Assembly (NCBI GenBank): GCA_030262725.1
Contig: JAJSZS010000003.1
Location: 64,001 to 128,000, forward strand
DNA from: Candidatus Desulfofervidus auxilii
Lineage (GTDB): Bacteria > Desulfobacterota > Desulfofervidia > Desulfofervidales > Desulfofervidaceae
Direction: 5' to 3'
Length of the DNA: 64,000 nt
Shown here: positions 17,381 to 28,259 of the stretch, in pieces
How positions within the stretch are numbered: position 1 is the stretch's first letter
Layout: every line of letters starts with the position of its first letter
Notes under the pieces: model-generated
What the model was told of the DNA's origin: nothing
The model's input: the letters and a program-made list of their open reading frames with translations, nothing else
Database searches by the model: none
Made by a program: the position numbers and the translations under genes

Positions 17381-17635
17381 ATGGGAAGAGGGATAAAGAA
17401 AACATTTGAAGGTATTGTTGTGAGTGATAAAATGGATAAAACTGTAGTGGTAATGGTAGAAAGATTAATAAAACATCCAAGAACAGCAAAATATATTCGC
17501 CGACGGAAAAAATTTATGGCTCATGATGAAAGAAATGAATGTAAAATAGGAGACAAAGTGCAAATAATTGAATCTAGACCTATTAGCAGACATAAGCATT
17601 GGAGAGTTTTAAAAATTTTAGAAAAAGCGAAATAG
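17381..17635 (+). CDS. rpsQ: 30S ribosomal protein S17
   Basis: An OB-fold 16S rRNA-binding protein. The 84 residues contain FEGIVVSDKMDKTVVVMVER (about 9-28), the RRRKKFMAHDERNECKIGD loop and ESRPISRHKHWRV near the end. It starts 5 bases after rpmC with GGAGA upstream. Confidence 0.98.
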   Translation: MGRGIKKTFEGIVVSDKMDKTVVVMVERLIKHPRTAKYIRRRKKFMAHDERNECKIGDKVQIIESRPISRHKHWRVLKILEKAK

Positions 17636-17644
17636 GAGCAAGCC

Positions 17645-18013
17645 ATGATTCAGGTACAGACAAAACTAGAAGTAGCTGATAATTCTGGAGCAAAAAAAGT
17701 GGCTTGTATTGGTATTATTGGAGGTTCAGGGAAAAAATATGCTGAGGTTGGTGATACAATAGTTGTTTCAGTAAAAGATGCTTTACCTGATTCAAAGGTA
17801 GAAAAAGGAACAGTTTTACGAGCCGTAGTGGTTAGAACAAAAAAAGAAGTAGGACGTCCAGATGGCACATATGTGCGTTTTGATGATAATGCAGTTGTTT
17901 TAATAAATCAATTTGGAGATCCAATTGGTACACGTATATTTGGTCCTGTAGCAAGAGAATTAAGGGCAAAAAATTTTATGAAAATTATTTCTTTAGCACC
18001 TGAGGTAGTGTAA
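17645..18013 (+). CDS. rplN: 50S ribosomal protein L14
   Basis: A beta-barrel protein at the subunit interface and the binding site of silencing factor RsfS. The 122 residues begin [20 protein letters not shown] and contain the signature [21 protein letters not shown]. The stop overlaps the rplX ATG by one base. Confidence 0.98.
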   Translation: MIQVQTKLEVADNSGAKKVACIGIIGGSGKKYAEVGDTIVVSVKDALPDSKVEKGTVLRAVVVRTKKEVGRPDGTYVRFDDNAVVLINQFGDPIGTRIFGPVARELRAKNFMKIISLAPEVV

Positions 18014-18345
18014 TGGCACGTATAAAGTTACATGTTAAAAAGAATGATAAAGTAATGGTTATTGCAGGAAAAGAAAAGGGTAAAATTGGGCGTGTATTAC
18101 GTGTTTTTCCAAAAACACAACGAGTTATTGTAGAAAAAGTAAATATTGTTAAACGCCATACTCCTCCAAGCCCTACAACAGGTCAAGGGGGGATTATTGA
18201 AAAAGAAGCTCCAATTCATGTTTCAAATGTTATGATTATGTGTGATAAATGTATGAATCCAACAAGGGTGGGTAGAAAAATTTTAGAAGATGGAAGGAAA
18301 GTAAGATATTGTAAAAAATGTGGAGAATTGATTGATAAAATTTGA
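18013..18345 (+). CDS. rplX: 50S ribosomal protein L24
   Basis: An assembly-initiator protein for the 50S subunit. The KOW motif ([19 protein letters not shown]) is at about residues 12-30. The C-terminus has a zinc-ribbon-like CDKC...CKKC pair (about 77-104), present in many bacterial L24 proteins. Length is 110 residues. Confidence 0.98.
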   Translation: MARIKLHVKKNDKVMVIAGKEKGKIGRVLRVFPKTQRVIVEKVNIVKRHTPPSPTTGQGGIIEKEAPIHVSNVMIMCDKCMNPTRVGRKILEDGRKVRYCKKCGELIDKI

Positions 18346-18353
18346 GGTTAGAT

Positions 18354-18896
18354 ATGAAGGCGAGGTTGCAGGAATATTACGAAAAGGAAGTAGTGCCGCA
18401 GTTGATCAAGGAATTTGGTTATAAAAATCCTATGCAAGTACCTAAATTGGAAAAGATTGTTATTAATATGGGTTTGGGGGAAGCAACACAAAATATAAAA
18501 ATTTTAGATTCTGCTGTGGAAGAATTAGCTCTTATTACAGGACAGCGCCCTGTTATTTGCAGGGCAAAGAAATCTATTGCTGCTTTTAAATTGCGGGCAG
18601 GAATGCCTATTGGATGTAAAGTGACTTTGCGCAGAACAAAAATGTATGATTTCTTTGATAAATTGGTTCATTTTGCCCTTCCAAGAGTAAGGGATTTTAA
18701 AGGTGTTTCAGACAAATCTTTTGATGGAAGAGGTAATTATACTTTAGGTATTCGAGAACAAATTGTTTTTCCTGAAATAGATTATGATAAAATAGATAAA
18801 ATTAAAGGAATGAATATTACTTTTGTTACAACAGCAAAGACTGATGAAGAAGCAAAAGCTCTTTTAGAAAAATTAGGGCTACCTTTTAGGAGATAA
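18354..18896 (+). CDS. rplE: 50S ribosomal protein L5
   Basis: Binds 5S rRNA and contacts P-site tRNA. From the ATG at 18354 the protein is 180 residues and starts [24 protein letters not shown] at 18342 is in frame, but GAGG sits just before the ATG, so I chose the ATG. It contains [11 protein letters not shown] and [20 protein letters not shown]. Confidence 0.96.
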   Translation: MKARLQEYYEKEVVPQLIKEFGYKNPMQVPKLEKIVINMGLGEATQNIKILDSAVEELALITGQRPVICRAKKSIAAFKLRAGMPIGCKVTLRRTKMYDFFDKLVHFALPRVRDFKGVSDKSFDGRGNYTLGIREQIVFPEIDYDKIDKIKGMNITFVTTAKTDEEAKALLEKLGLPFRR

Positions 18897-18898
18897 AT

Positions 18899-19084
18899 AT
18901 GGCTAGGAAGGCACTTATGATAAAAGCACAAAAACCTCAAAAATTTAAAGTAAGAAAATATAATAGATGCCCATTATGTGGACGGGCTAGGGCTTTTTTA
19001 AGAAAATTTGGTGTGTGTCGTATATGTTTTCGTAATTTAGCTTTAAAGGGTGAAATCCCTGGAATAAGGAAAGCAAGTTGGTAA
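18899..19084 (+). CDS. rpsN: 30S ribosomal protein S14, zinc (type Z) form
   Basis: A 61-residue 30S head protein. It has CPLCGR and CRICFR, giving the four cysteines of the zinc-containing form rather than the longer Cys-free form. It begins two bases after rpl[13 protein letters not shown] at the start is typical. Confidence 0.98.
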   Translation: MARKALMIKAQKPQKFKVRKYNRCPLCGRARAFLRKFGVCRICFRNLALKGEIPGIRKASW

Positions 19085-19096
19085 AGAGGGGGAATC

Positions 19097-19498
19097 ATGT
19101 CTGGTATTACGGATCCCATTGCTGATATGTTAACTCGTATAAGGAATGCTACAAAGGCTCATAAAACAGAAGTAGAAATTCCAGCTTCAAAGATGAAATT
19201 AAATATTGCTCGTATTCTTAAAGAAGAAGGTTTCATTCAACAATATAAATTGATTAAGGATGGTAAACAAGGAATTATAAAAATTACTTTAAAATATGAT
19301 GAAAATAAAAAAAGTGTAATTAGTGGACTTAAGCGAGTAAGTAAACCTGGAAGACGTATTTATGTTAAAAAAGATAAACTTCCTTATGTATTAAATGGAT
19401 TAGGAATCGCCATTATTTCTACATCTAAAGGTGTAATGACTGATAAAGAAGCAAGAAAATTAGGTATTGGTGGTGAGTGGCTCTGTTCAATATGGTAG
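19097..19498 (+). CDS. rpsH: 30S ribosomal protein S8
   Basis: Binds the central domain of 16S rRNA; in E. coli it represses the spc operon. The 133 residues start with [13 protein letters not shown] and end with [20 protein letters not shown]. The good GGGGG sequence is just before the ATG. Confidence 0.98.
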   Translation: MSGITDPIADMLTRIRNATKAHKTEVEIPASKMKLNIARILKEEGFIQQYKLIKDGKQGIIKITLKYDENKKSVISGLKRVSKPGRRIYVKKDKLPYVLNGLGIAIISTSKGVMTDKEARKLGIGGEWLCSIW

Positions 19499-19508
19499 GA
19501 GGTTATGT

Positions 19509-20045
19509 ATGTCCAGAATAGGGAAAAAACCAATAGTTATTCCTGAAAATGTTAAGGTAATTATTAATAATGGAGAAATACAAGTAAAGGGGCCAAAAGG
19601 AGAGCTTAAAAGAAATATAGTGCCTGGTATTAAAGTGGAAAAAGAAGGTAATGTTTTAAAAGTAATGAGAGAAAATGATACAAAAAAACTAAAAGCACTG
19701 CATGGATTAATGAGACAGCTTATTGCTAATATGGTTGTGGGTGTAACTGAAGGTTTTAAAAAAACATTAGTAGTTGAAGGCTTAGGATACAAGGCTGATT
19801 TAAAAGGAAAAAAACTTATTTTATCTTTAGGTTTTTCTCATCCTGTAGAATATGAACCTCCATCAGATATAAAGCTTGCAGTAGATGGAAATAAAATTAT
19901 TGTAGAAGGTATAGACAAAGAGCAGGTAGGACAAGTAGCAGCTATTATTCGCCGTTTTAAACCACCTGAACCATATAAAGGTAAAGGAATCCGATATATA
20001 GACGAACAAGTGCGACGGAAGGCAGGGAAGACAGGAGGAAAATAA
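19509..20045 (+). CDS. rplF: 50S ribosomal protein L6
   Basis: A two-domain protein near the sarcin-ricin loop and factor site. From ATG 19509 it is 178 residues and begins MSRIGKKPIVIPENV, the family start. A longer frame from 19467 overlaps rpsH with unrelated sequence. AGGAGG at 19497 precedes the ATG. The signature PPEPYKGKGIRY is near 152-163. Confidence 0.97.
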   Translation: MSRIGKKPIVIPENVKVIINNGEIQVKGPKGELKRNIVPGIKVEKEGNVLKVMRENDTKKLKALHGLMRQLIANMVVGVTEGFKKTLVVEGLGYKADLKGKKLILSLGFSHPVEYEPPSDIKLAVDGNKIIVEGIDKEQVGQVAAIIRRFKPPEPYKGKGIRYIDEQVRRKAGKTGGK

Positions 20046-20414
20046 ATGACGCCAAAAGAAAAACGGCTTGCTAGATTGCGGCGTAAGCGACGTATACGTA
20101 AAAAGATTTTTGGCACATCAGAAAGACCTAGACTTTGTGTTTATAGAAGTTTAAAGCATATGTATGCTCAAATAATAGATGATACTAAAGGTATAACTTT
20201 AGTTGCTGCTTCTACCCTTGATCCTGAAATAAGGGATAAAGTAAAAGAATTAAAAGGAAAAATTGCAAAGGCAGAAGTTGTTGGAAAATTAATTGCAAAA
20301 AGAGCATTAGAAAAAGGGATAAAAAAAGTAGTTTTTGACCGTAATGGCTTTCTTTATCACGGACGAGTTAAGGCTGTAGCAGAAGGTGCAAGGGAAGGTG
20401 GATTAGATTTTTAA
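20046..20414 (+). CDS. rplR: 50S ribosomal protein L18
   Basis: Carries 5S rRNA into the 50S subunit with L5. The 122 residues have a basic N-terminus and the conserved [19 protein letters not shown] segment (about 28-46), ending [12 protein letters not shown]. The start directly follows the rplF stop, with AGGAGG inside rplF. Confidence 0.98.
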   Translation: MTPKEKRLARLRRKRRIRKKIFGTSERPRLCVYRSLKHMYAQIIDDTKGITLVAASTLDPEIRDKVKELKGKIAKAEVVGKLIAKRALEKGIKKVVFDRNGFLYHGRVKAVAEGAREGGLDF

Positions 20415-20424
20415 AGGAGGGAAA

Positions 20425-20922
20425 ATGGTTTTAGAGGAAGAAAAAGATGTTAAAACTGAATTAATAGATAAAGTTGTCAGTATTAGACGAGTAACCAAAG
20501 TTGTGAAAGGTGGAAAACGTTTTAAATTTAGTGCGTTGGTTGTAGTAGGAGATGGTGCTGGAATGGTAGGATATGGATTAGGAAAAGCACAGGAAGTGCC
20601 AGATGCAATTAGAAAGGCTTTAGAAAAGGCAAAAAAGAGTATGATAAAAGTACCACTTAGAGGTTCAACCATTCCTCATGAAGCTTTAGCTAAATTTGGA
20701 GCAGCAAAGGTAGTATTAAAACCAGCTTCAAAAGGTACAGGTATAAAGGCAGGTGGGGCTGTAAGAGCAATTATGGAAGCAGTTGGTGTAAAAGATGTGT
20801 TAACAAAGTGTATAGGTTCAAGAAATCCACATAATGTAGTTAAGGCAGTAATAAAGGCTTTTCAAGAAATGAAAAGTCCAGAAGAGGTAGCTAAAAGAAA
20901 GGGAATCAAAGAGGCTGCATGA
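20425..20922 (+). CDS. rpsE: 30S ribosomal protein S5
   Basis: Contributes to decoding fidelity and the mRNA entry site. Residues 18-80 form the dsRBD-like half with [20 protein letters not shown], and residues 95-150 the second half with [20 protein letters not shown]. Length is 165. AAAGGAGGG precedes the ATG. The stop overlaps rpmD as TGATG-type coupling. Confidence 0.98.
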   Translation: MVLEEEKDVKTELIDKVVSIRRVTKVVKGGKRFKFSALVVVGDGAGMVGYGLGKAQEVPDAIRKALEKAKKSMIKVPLRGSTIPHEALAKFGAAKVVLKPASKGTGIKAGGAVRAIMEAVGVKDVLTKCIGSRNPHNVVKAVIKAFQEMKSPEEVAKRKGIKEAA

Positions 20923-21098
20923 TGGGAACTATTAAAGTAAAGTTGATAAAAAGTAAAAATGGATGGTCTAAAAAACAAAAGGCAACCCTTAAAAGTTTAC
21001 GCTTAACTAAATTAAATAAAGTAGTTGAATTACCTGATAAACCTCAAATAAGAGGGATGATTAGAAAGGTATCTCATCTTGTTCAGGTAATTGAATAG
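20922..21098 (+). CDS. rpmD: 50S ribosomal protein L30
   Basis: A 58-residue 50S protein. It starts at ATG 20922, overlapping the last base of rpsE. It reads [20 protein letters not shown] and then [20 protein letters not shown], with the typical VSHLVQVIE end. Position between S5 and L15 confirms the call. Confidence 0.97.
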   Translation: MGTIKVKLIKSKNGWSKKQKATLKSLRLTKLNKVVELPDKPQIRGMIRKVSHLVQVIE

Positions 21099-21107
21099 GG
21101 GGAAATA

Positions 21108-21551
21108 ATGATTTCTTTAAGTCAATTAAAGCCACCTCAGGGTGCTATAAAAAAGAAAAAAAGATTAGGGCGTGGAGATAGCTCTGGTCATGGTAATACC
21201 TCTGGTCGTGGACAAAAAGGACAAAAGGCAAGGAGTGGCAATGTACCACCATATTTTGAAGGTGGACAGATGCCACTTTATAGACGCTTACCTAAACGTG
21301 GATTCAAAAACATTTTTAAAGAAGAATATGAAATTGTAAATATCAGGGATCTTGTTAAAAAATTTAAAGAAAATGAGGAAGTTACACCTGAAAGGCTTTT
21401 AGAAGTAGGTTTGGTGAAAAAGAAAAAGTTAAAAGTAAAAATCTTAGGAGATGGTGAGATTAATTTTCCTTTAATAATAAAAGTACATAAAATAAGCAAA
21501 CAGGCAAGGGAAAAAATAGAAGCTGCAGGAGGAAAGATAGAGGTAATTTAG
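21108..21551 (+). CDS. rplO: 50S ribosomal protein L15
   Basis: A late-assembly 23S rRNA-binding protein. The 147 residues carry the Gly-rich N-terminal tail [20 protein letters not shown] near 20-39, then [17 protein letters not shown]. The C-terminal half is a small folded domain ending [10 protein letters not shown]. It directly abuts secY. Confidence 0.98.
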   Translation: MISLSQLKPPQGAIKKKKRLGRGDSSGHGNTSGRGQKGQKARSGNVPPYFEGGQMPLYRRLPKRGFKNIFKEEYEIVNIRDLVKKFKENEEVTPERLLEVGLVKKKKLKVKILGDGEINFPLIIKVHKISKQAREKIEAAGGKIEVI

Positions 21552-22859
21552 GTGATTCAAGGTTTTCAAAATATTCCTAAAATTCCAGAATTAAAGAGAC
21601 GGATTGGTTTTACTATTTTAATGTTAGCAGTTTATCGTCTAGGTGTTCATATTCCTACCCCAGGTGTAGATACAGCAGCACTTACAGCTTTTTTTATGAA
21701 AACACGAGGAACTCTCTTTGGCATGATAGATATGTTTTCAGGTGGTGCACTAAGGCGTCTCTCTATCTTTGCACTTGGTATTATGCCATATATAAGTGCT
21801 GCCATTATTTTTGAATTATTAACTGCTGTAGTTCCTTATTTAGAAAATTTAAAAAAAGAAGGTGAATTAGGAAGACGAAAAATCATACAATATACACGTT
21901 ATGCTACAGTTGGTTTAAGCCTATTTCAAGGTTTTTTAATTTCAATGGGATTAGAAAATATGGTAATTGGCGATGTACCAGTAGTACCTCATCCAGGTTG
22001 GGGATTTAGATTGCTTACTATGATAACACTTGCTTCAGGAACAGTTTTTTTGATGTGGTTAGGAGAACAAATTACAGAAAAAGGTATAGGGAATGGAATT
22101 TCTCTTATTATTTTTGCAGGTATTGTAGCAGATATGCCACCAGCAACAATAAATACTTTTAGATTATTACGTACAGGTGAAATGAGTGTTTTTCAATTTA
22201 TATTTCTTATTTTTCTTATGATAGCTACAGTAGCTTTTATTGTCTTTATGGAAAGAGCACAACGTCGAATTCCTATTCAATATGCCAGACGAGTGGTAGG
22301 AAGACGTATTTATGGTGGTCAAAGTACTCATTTACCATTGAGACTTAATACATCAGGTGTAATACCTCCTATTTTTGCTTCTTCTATACTTATGTTTCCT
22401 GCAACAATTGCTCAGTTTTTAAAAATACCTGTCATAGAAAAAGTAAGTCACTTATTTGGTTGGGGTACTCCTCTTTATCTTATTCTTTATGTAATTTTAA
22501 TTATTTTCTTTTGTTATTTTTATACAGCTATCATTTTTAATCCTGAAGATGTTGCTGATAATATGCGAAAATATGGAGGTTATATTCCAGGAATAAGACC
22601 TGGTAAAAGAACAGCAGATTATATTGACAAAGTCCTTACCCGCTTAACATTTGTTGGTGCTCTTTATGTATCATTGGTATGTGTTTTACCTACTATTTTG
22701 ATTAAAAAATTTCATGTACCATTTTATTTTGGAGGAACAGCCTTATTAATTGTTATTGGAGTAGGAATTGAGACAATTGCTCAAATTGAAACTCATTTAA
22801 TTGCTAGATATTATGAAGGATTTTTAAAGAAAAGCAAATTTAAAGGGGTTAGATATTAA
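21552..22859 (+). CDS. secY: Preprotein translocase subunit SecY
   Basis: The central inner-membrane channel for Sec export, needed here for T2SS substrates, lipoproteins and membrane proteins. The 435-residue protein has about ten hydrophobic helices. It shows IPTPGVD and MFSGGALRRLSIFALGIMPY in the first quarter, and NPEDVADNMRKYGGYIPGIR and PFYFGGTALLIVIGVGIETI in the last third. It starts with GTG immediately after the rplO stop. This is the usual place for secY in the spc block. Confidence 0.98.
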   Translation: MIQGFQNIPKIPELKRRIGFTILMLAVYRLGVHIPTPGVDTAALTAFFMKTRGTLFGMIDMFSGGALRRLSIFALGIMPYISAAIIFELLTAVVPYLENLKKEGELGRRKIIQYTRYATVGLSLFQGFLISMGLENMVIGDVPVVPHPGWGFRLLTMITLASGTVFLMWLGEQITEKGIGNGISLIIFAGIVADMPPATINTFRLLRTGEMSVFQFIFLIFLMIATVAFIVFMERAQRRIPIQYARRVVGRRIYGGQSTHLPLRLNTSGVIPPIFASSILMFPATIAQFLKIPVIEKVSHLFGWGTPLYLILYVILIIFFCYFYTAIIFNPEDVADNMRKYGGYIPGIRPGKRTADYIDKVLTRLTFVGALYVSLVCVLPTILIKKFHVPFYFGGTALLIVIGVGIETIAQIETHLIARYYEGFLKKSKFKGVRY

Positions 22860-23524
<665 letters not shown>

Positions 23525-23525
<1 letters not shown>

Positions 23526-24274
23526 TGATCATTTTGAAAGCTCCTTGGGAAATTGAGAAAATGCGACGAAGTAATGCAATTGTAGCTGAAATTTTGGCTA
23601 TTTTAAAAGAAGCAGTAAAACCAGGAATTACAACAATGGAATTAAATGAATTGGCAGAAGAACTCTGTATAAAAAAAGGAGCACGACCTGCTTTTAAAGG
23701 TTATCGCAATTACCCTTATAGCCTTTGTGTTTCTATTAATGAAGAAGTTGTACATGGTTTACCGTCAAAAAAACGTTATTTACAAGAAGGAGATATTGTT
23801 AGTTTAGATTTTGGTGTATTTTACGATGGCTATTATGGGGATGCAGCCATTACTGTACCTGTGGGAAAAATTTCTGCTAATGCAAAACGCTTATTAGAAG
23901 TCACAGAAAATGCCCTTTATAAAGGAATTGAACAAGCAAGAGAAGGGCGGCGGGTTTTGGACATTTCAGCAGCTATTCAAACTTATGTAGAATCACATGG
24001 TTATTCTGTTGTTAGACAATTTGTTGGTCATGGGATTGGTCGTTCATTACATGAAGACCCTCAAGTGCCAAATTTTGGTAAACCTGGAAAGGGGGCAAAA
24101 TTAAAGGTAGGGATGGTTTTAGCAATTGAACCTATGGTAAATGAAGGTACATATGAAGTTGAAATTTTGCCAGATGGTTGGACAGCAGTAACTAAAGATC
24201 GTAAATTGTCTGCCCATTTTGAACATACTGTAGCTATTACAAAAAATGGACCAGAAATTTTATCTAAAATATAA
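23525..24274 (+). CDS. map: Methionine aminopeptidase, type I
   Basis: Removes the initiator Met from nascent proteins; dimetal enzyme. The 249 residues contain NEEVVHGLPS (His about 79), the metal ligands D-F-G in SLDFGVFYDGYYGDAA, GHGIGRSLHEDP near 168-179 and IEPMVNEG. The length without an N-terminal extension is the short type Ia form. It is coupled to adk by a one-base overlap. Confidence 0.97.
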
Positions 24275-24280
24275 GTAAAT

Positions 24281-24499
24281 ATGCCAAAAGAAGAACCAAT
24301 TGAAGTAGAAGGAAAAGTTATAGAAGCCCTACCCAACGCAATGTTTAGGGTAGAGCTAGATAATGGTCATAAAGTATTGGCACATGTGGCAGGAAAGTTG
24401 CGTGTGCATTTTATTAAAATTCTGCCTGGTGATAGAGTAAAAGTAGAACTTTCTCCCTATGACTTGACGCGAGGCAGAATAGTTTATAGGATTAAATAG
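24281..24499 (+). CDS. infA: Translation initiation factor IF-1
   Basis: Binds the 30S A site during initiation. The 72-residue OB-fold protein reads [20 protein letters not shown] and then [20 protein letters not shown]. The spacing and place after map match the usual spc/alpha border. The Shine-Dalgarno is poor. Confidence 0.97.
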   Translation: MPKEEPIEVEGKVIEALPNAMFRVELDNGHKVLAHVAGKLRVHFIKILPGDRVKVELSPYDLTRGRIVYRIK

Positions 24500-24527
24500 C
24501 AAAAATTGCGCCAAAAGGATATAAAAG

Positions 24528-24641
24528 ATGAAGGTAAGGTCCTCGGTAAAAAAAATGTGTAAAAAGTGTAAGGTTATTAAAAGAAAAGGGATAATTAGAA
24601 TAATTTGTGAAAATCCAAAACATAAACAAAGACAGGGATAA
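24528..24641 (+). CDS. rpmJ: 50S ribosomal protein L36
   Basis: A 37-residue zinc-ribbon protein. Ligands Cys11, Cys14, Cys27 and His32 are all present, so this is the zinc-binding form. It starts [14 protein letters not shown] and ends [15 protein letters not shown] precedes the ATG. Confidence 0.97.
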   Translation: MKVRSSVKKMCKKCKVIKRKGIIRIICENPKHKQRQG

Positions 24642-24652
24642 GGAGGCAGATA

Positions 24653-25036
24653 GTGGCAAGGATTGCTGGAGTGGAAATGCCTAAAGGGAAAAGGATTGAA
24701 ATTGCTTTAACTTATATCTTTGGAATCGGGCGCAGTTCTTCTCAAAAAATATTACAAAAAGCAGGGGTGGATTTTGATAAAAAAGTAGAAGAGCTTACTG
24801 ATGAAGAATTGACTAAAATTAGAGAAATTATTGATAAAGAATATAAAGTTGAAGGTGATTTAAAAAGAGAAATAGCAGCAAATATTAAAAGGTTAATAGA
24901 TATAGGATGTTATCGAGGAATGAGACATGTTAGAGGGCTTCCTGTTCGTGGACAACGCACCCGTTCAAATGCGCGAACAAGAAAGGGACCACGTGGTTCT
25001 GTTTTAGGTAAGAGAAAGAGGAAAGAAAAATCGTAA
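24653..25036 (+). CDS. rpsM: 30S ribosomal protein S13
   Basis: A 30S head protein bridging to the 50S subunit. The 127 residues begin [20 protein letters not shown] and contain [20 protein letters not shown] near 88-107. It starts with GTG, supported by AAGGAGG 8 bases before it. Confidence 0.98.
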   Translation: MARIAGVEMPKGKRIEIALTYIFGIGRSSSQKILQKAGVDFDKKVEELTDEELTKIREIIDKEYKVEGDLKREIAANIKRLIDIGCYRGMRHVRGLPVRGQRTRSNARTRKGPRGSVLGKRKRKEKS

Positions 25037-25047
25037 GGAGTCAATAA

Positions 25048-25437
25048 ATGGCAAGAAAAAGGGTTAGAGCAAGGAAAAAAGAAAAAAAGATTGTTGAAGA
25101 AGGAATTGCTCATATTCAAGCTACCTTTAATAATACTATTGTCACTATTACTGATAAACAAGGAAATACTATTGTCTGGTCAAGTGCTGGAGTAAAAGGG
25201 TTTAAAGGTTCAAGAAAAGGAACACCTTTTGCTGCTCAAGTAGCAGCTGAAGATGCAGCTAAAAAGGCAATAGAACATGGTATGAAAAGAGTAGAAGTTT
25301 ATGTTAAAGGGCCTGGAGCTGGAAGAGAACCTGCTATCAGAGCCATTCAAGCAGCAGGTCTAAAAATAACCTTAATTAAGGATGTAACACCCATTCCTCA
25401 TAATGGGTGTCGTCCACCAAAAAGAAGAAGGGTTTAA
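25048..25437 (+). CDS. rpsK: 30S ribosomal protein S11
   Basis: A 30S platform protein near the mRNA exit. The 129 residues include [20 protein letters not shown] (18-37) and the C-terminal signature [18 protein letters not shown]. The N-terminus is strongly basic. Confidence 0.98.
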   Translation: MARKRVRARKKEKKIVEEGIAHIQATFNNTIVTITDKQGNTIVWSSAGVKGFKGSRKGTPFAAQVAAEDAAKKAIEHGMKRVEVYVKGPGAGREPAIRAIQAAGLKITLIKDVTPIPHNGCRPPKRRRV

Positions 25438-25459
25438 TTAATTTAATAGGAGGTTAGCT

Positions 25460-26086
25460 TTGGCTAGATACACAGGGCCTGTTTGTCGTTTATGTCGTCG
25501 GGAGGGAGTAAAATTATTTCTTAAAGGTGAAAGATGTTATACAGATAAGTGTGCTTTAGAAAGACGTCCATATCCACCAGGACAGCATGGACAAATGAGG
25601 ATAAAAAAGACAGATTATGGTATACTTTTAAGAGAAAAGCAAAAATTGAAGAGAATTTATGGAGTTCTTGAAAAACAATTTCATCGTTATTTTGAGGAAG
25701 CTGTTAGACTTAAAGGTGTTACAGGTGAAAATCTATTAATGTTATTAGAAAGAAGATTAGATAATGTTGTTTATCGCATGGGATTTGCTAACTCAAGACG
25801 CCAGGCAAGACAACTTGTAAGACATGGTCATGTCTTAGTCAATGATGAAAAGGTAGACATTCCTTCTTATTTAGTGGAAGTAGGAGACATTATAAAAATT
25901 CGTGAAAAAAGCAAAGATATTCCTTTTATTAAAGAAGCATTAGAAGCTGTTGCAAGGAGAGGTGTTCCTTCTTGGTTAGAAGTGGATAAAGAACGTTTAG
26001 AAGGTAGGGTTAAAGCTTTACCTACTCGTGATGAAATTGCTATTCCTGTTCAAGAACAACTCATTATAGAATTCTATTCTAAATAA
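25460..26086 (+). CDS. rpsD: 30S ribosomal protein S4, zinc form
   Basis: A primary 16S rRNA-binding and fidelity protein. Residues 9-31 contain C9, C12, C26 and C31, the zinc-binding version. The S4 RNA-binding domain follows with [20 protein letters not shown] near 95-114 and the GHVLVN strand. Length is 208. It starts with TTG, with TAGGAGG 8 bases upstream. Confidence 0.97.
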   Translation: MARYTGPVCRLCRREGVKLFLKGERCYTDKCALERRPYPPGQHGQMRIKKTDYGILLREKQKLKRIYGVLEKQFHRYFEEAVRLKGVTGENLLMLLERRLDNVVYRMGFANSRRQARQLVRHGHVLVNDEKVDIPSYLVEVGDIIKIREKSKDIPFIKEALEAVARRGVPSWLEVDKERLEGRVKALPTRDEIAIPVQEQLIIEFYSK

Positions 26087-26105
26087 ATTTAAAAGAGGGT
26101 GTACC

Positions 26106-27131
26106 ATGGAAAAAACTGGGTGGATAGGTTTGATTAAACCTAATAAAGTAGAAAAAGATGAAAAAACTTATTCCCCTTATTATGGCAAATTTGCCTATGA
26201 ACCTTTAGAGAAGGGATATGGCATTACTTTAGGTAATGCATTGAGAAGGGTTTTACTTTCTTCTATTCAAGGTGCTGCTATTACTTCAGTAAGAATAGAA
26301 GGAATTTATCATGAATTCTCAACAATTCCTGGCGTGTTAGAAGATGTTACAGAGATTATTTTAAATTTAAAACAAGTAAGATTAAAACTTCATGATACAC
26401 CACCTCGTATCATCCGGATTGAAAAAGAAGGTATAGGAGAAGTAAAGGCAAAGGATATTATCACAGATGGCACAGTAGAAGTCATTAACCCTGAACAACA
26501 TATTGCTACTCTTACTTCAGAAACAAAACTTTCTATGGAAATGGTAGTAAAATTAGGTAAAGGTTATGTACCTGCAGAAAGAAATAAAGAAGAAGGACAA
26601 CCAATAGGAACTATTCCAATTGATGCAATTTTTTCTCCTATAAAAAAGGTAAACTTTACTGTTCGTAGTGCTCGTGTAGGACGGATGACTGATTATGATA
26701 AATTAATTTTGGAAGTATGGACAGATGGAACTGTTACTCCAGAAGAGGCTGTTTCACAAGCAGCTAGAATATTAAGAGAGCAACTGGAAATATTCTTATT
26801 GCCTGAAGAAAAAGAAGCACATATTCCACCTCCTGAACCAGAAACAAAAGAAGAGGAAACTCATCCAGAAATACTCTATCGCACGATTGATGAGCTTGAT
26901 CTTTCTGTAAGGGCATTAAATTGTTTAAAAAATGCCAATATTAAATTAATAGGAGAATTAGTCCAGAAAACAGAAGATGAATTGTTGAAGACAAAGAATT
27001 TTGGTCGTAAATCACTAAATGAAATAAAAACACTTCTTCAACAAATGGGTTTAACTTTAGGAATGAAGTTAGAAAATTTTCCTGATCCACAAATGCTTGA
27101 AAAAATAAAAGGAGAACATCATGAGGCATAG
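26106..27131 (+). CDS. rpoA: RNA polymerase alpha subunit
   Basis: Nucleates RNA polymerase assembly. The N-terminal domain (about 1-235) contains [20 protein letters not shown] near 33-52. After an acidic/Pro-rich linker (about 236-262) the C-terminal domain (about 265-325) has [21 protein letters not shown]-type and GRKSLNEIK segments that contact UP elements and activators. Length is 341. Its last 11 bases overlap rplQ. Confidence 0.98.
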   Translation: MEKTGWIGLIKPNKVEKDEKTYSPYYGKFAYEPLEKGYGITLGNALRRVLLSSIQGAAITSVRIEGIYHEFSTIPGVLEDVTEIILNLKQVRLKLHDTPPRIIRIEKEGIGEVKAKDIITDGTVEVINPEQHIATLTSETKLSMEMVVKLGKGYVPAERNKEEGQPIGTIPIDAIFSPIKKVNFTVRSARVGRMTDYDKLILEVWTDGTVTPEEAVSQAARILREQLEIFLLPEEKEAHIPPPEPETKEEETHPEILYRTIDELDLSVRALNCLKNANIKLIGELVQKTEDELLKTKNFGRKSLNEIKTLLQQMGLTLGMKLENFPDPQMLEKIKGEHHEA

Positions 27132-27489
27132 GAAAGTAGGAAGAAAATTAAGCCGCGTAGCTAGCCATCGCTGGGCTATGTTAAGAAATATGGTTACCTC
27201 TTTGTTTCAACATGAAAGGATTGAGACAACAGAAGCTAAAGCTAAGGAATTAAGAAAATTGGCAGAAAAAATGATTACTCTGGCAAAAAGAGGAGATCTT
27301 CATGCCAGGCGTCAGGTATTAGAAGTAGTAAGAGATAAAAAAATAGTAAAAAGATTATTTGATGAAATAGCAACAAGATATAGAGAAGTTAATGGAGGAT
27401 ATACACGTATTATAAAACTTGGTATAAGACGAGGTGATGGAGCTCCTACTGCTCTTATAGAATTAGTTAAAAAAGCAGAAACTAAGTGA
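27121..27489 (+). CDS. rplQ: 50S ribosomal protein L17
   Basis: Last gene of the alpha block. The 122 residues start [20 protein letters not shown], the invariant family N-terminus, and include [20 protein letters not shown] near 26-45. The start lies within rpoA after a GGAGA. A new promoter begins 34 bases after its stop. Confidence 0.98.
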   Translation: MRHRKVGRKLSRVASHRWAMLRNMVTSLFQHERIETTEAKAKELRKLAEKMITLAKRGDLHARRQVLEVVRDKKIVKRLFDEIATRYREVNGGYTRIIKLGIRRGDGAPTALIELVKKAETK

Positions 27490-27522
27490 AACTTTTAAAA
27501 ATATCTTATATCCAGTAATTCC

Positions 27523-27551
27523 TTGACTTATAAGGAGGCAGAAACTATAAT
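27523..27551 (+). promoter_or_regulatory. Strong sigma-70-type promoter of rpsU-yqeY
   Basis: TTGACT (27523-27528), an exact 17-base spacer and a perfect TATAAT (27546-27551) precede rpsU by about 38 bases. It is the best-matching housekeeping promoter I found in the window. AGGAGG follows at 27577, just before the rpsU ATG. Confidence 0.8.
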
Positions 27552-27589
27552 GCCTTTAGAAAATTTGAATGAGAGAGGAGGGAAGTTAG

Positions 27590-27799
27590 ATGGCAGGTGT
27601 GAGGGTAGAGCCAGATGAGCCCTTTGAGTTAGCTCTTAAGCGCTTCAAGAAGGAAGTAGAAAAGGAAGGCATTCTTTCAGAATTAAAAAAAAGGCAGTTT
27701 TATGAAAAACCTAGTGTGCGTAGGAAAAAGAAAGCAATGGCTGCTCGTAAAAGATTGATGAAGCGCTTAAAGCGCCTAGGGCTTTTACAAAAAGATTAG
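27590..27799 (+). CDS. rpsU: 30S ribosomal protein S21
   Basis: A 69-residue, very basic 30S protein that helps the start-site interaction of mRNA. It contains [20 protein letters not shown] near 9-28 and the [19 protein letters not shown] tail. It has its own strong promoter and is followed 10 bases later by yqeY. This is the front of the usual macromolecular-synthesis operon, but dnaG and rpoD do not follow here. Confidence 0.97.
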   Translation: MAGVRVEPDEPFELALKRFKKEVEKEGILSELKKRQFYEKPSVRRKKKAMAARKRLMKRLKRLGLLQKD

Positions 27800-27809
27800 A
27801 GGTCTAAAA

Positions 27810-28259
27810 ATGCCACTTTATGAAGACATTGATGCACATCTTAAAGAAGCTATGAAAGCAAAGAACACAATAGCTTTAAATGCTTTACGTAGCTTACGCA
27901 CTGTTATTAAAAATAGAGAGATAGAGCTACGACGTAAACTTGAAGATAGTGAAATCATTCAACTTGTTGCCAAACAAATTAAACAAAGGGAAGAGGCGAT
28001 TGCCTTATATAAAAAAGGTGATCGCCCTGACTTAGTTGAAAAAGAAGAAAAAGAAATAGAAGTACTTAAACAATTTATGCCACCGCCAATTTCTAAAGAA
28101 GAACTTTTAGAGACACTCAAATCTATTATTGCCGAAGTAGGTGCTACTGGGCCTCAGGATATGGGAAAGGTTATGAAGGTAGCTATGAGACGTCTTGCTG
28201 GACGTGCAGATGGAAAAGTAGTAAGTGAGAAAGTTAAAGAATTGTTAAGCCAAATTTAA
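27810..28259 (+). CDS. yqeY: GatB/YqeY domain protein
   Basis: A 149-residue helical protein related to the tRNA-binding tail of GatB. It has LNALRSLRTVIKNREIELRR near 24-43 and KQFMPPPISKEEL in the middle, ending in a small three-helix domain (MGKVMKVAMRRLAGRADGK). Its exact role is not established; tRNA or amidotransferase interaction is presumed. It ends 4 bases inside the convergent PAP2-type gene. Confidence 0.92.
   Translation: MPLYEDIDAHLKEAMKAKNTIALNALRSLRTVIKNREIELRRKLEDSEIIQLVAKQIKQREEAIALYKKGDRPDLVEKEEKEIEVLKQFMPPPISKEELLETLKSIIAEVGATGPQDMGKVMKVAMRRLAGRADGKVVSEKVKELLSQI

Noticed and set aside
27550-27618. 22-residue frame starting at the rpsU -10 box
   Set aside because: Its ATG overlaps the TATAAT hexamer, so it would not be in the transcript.
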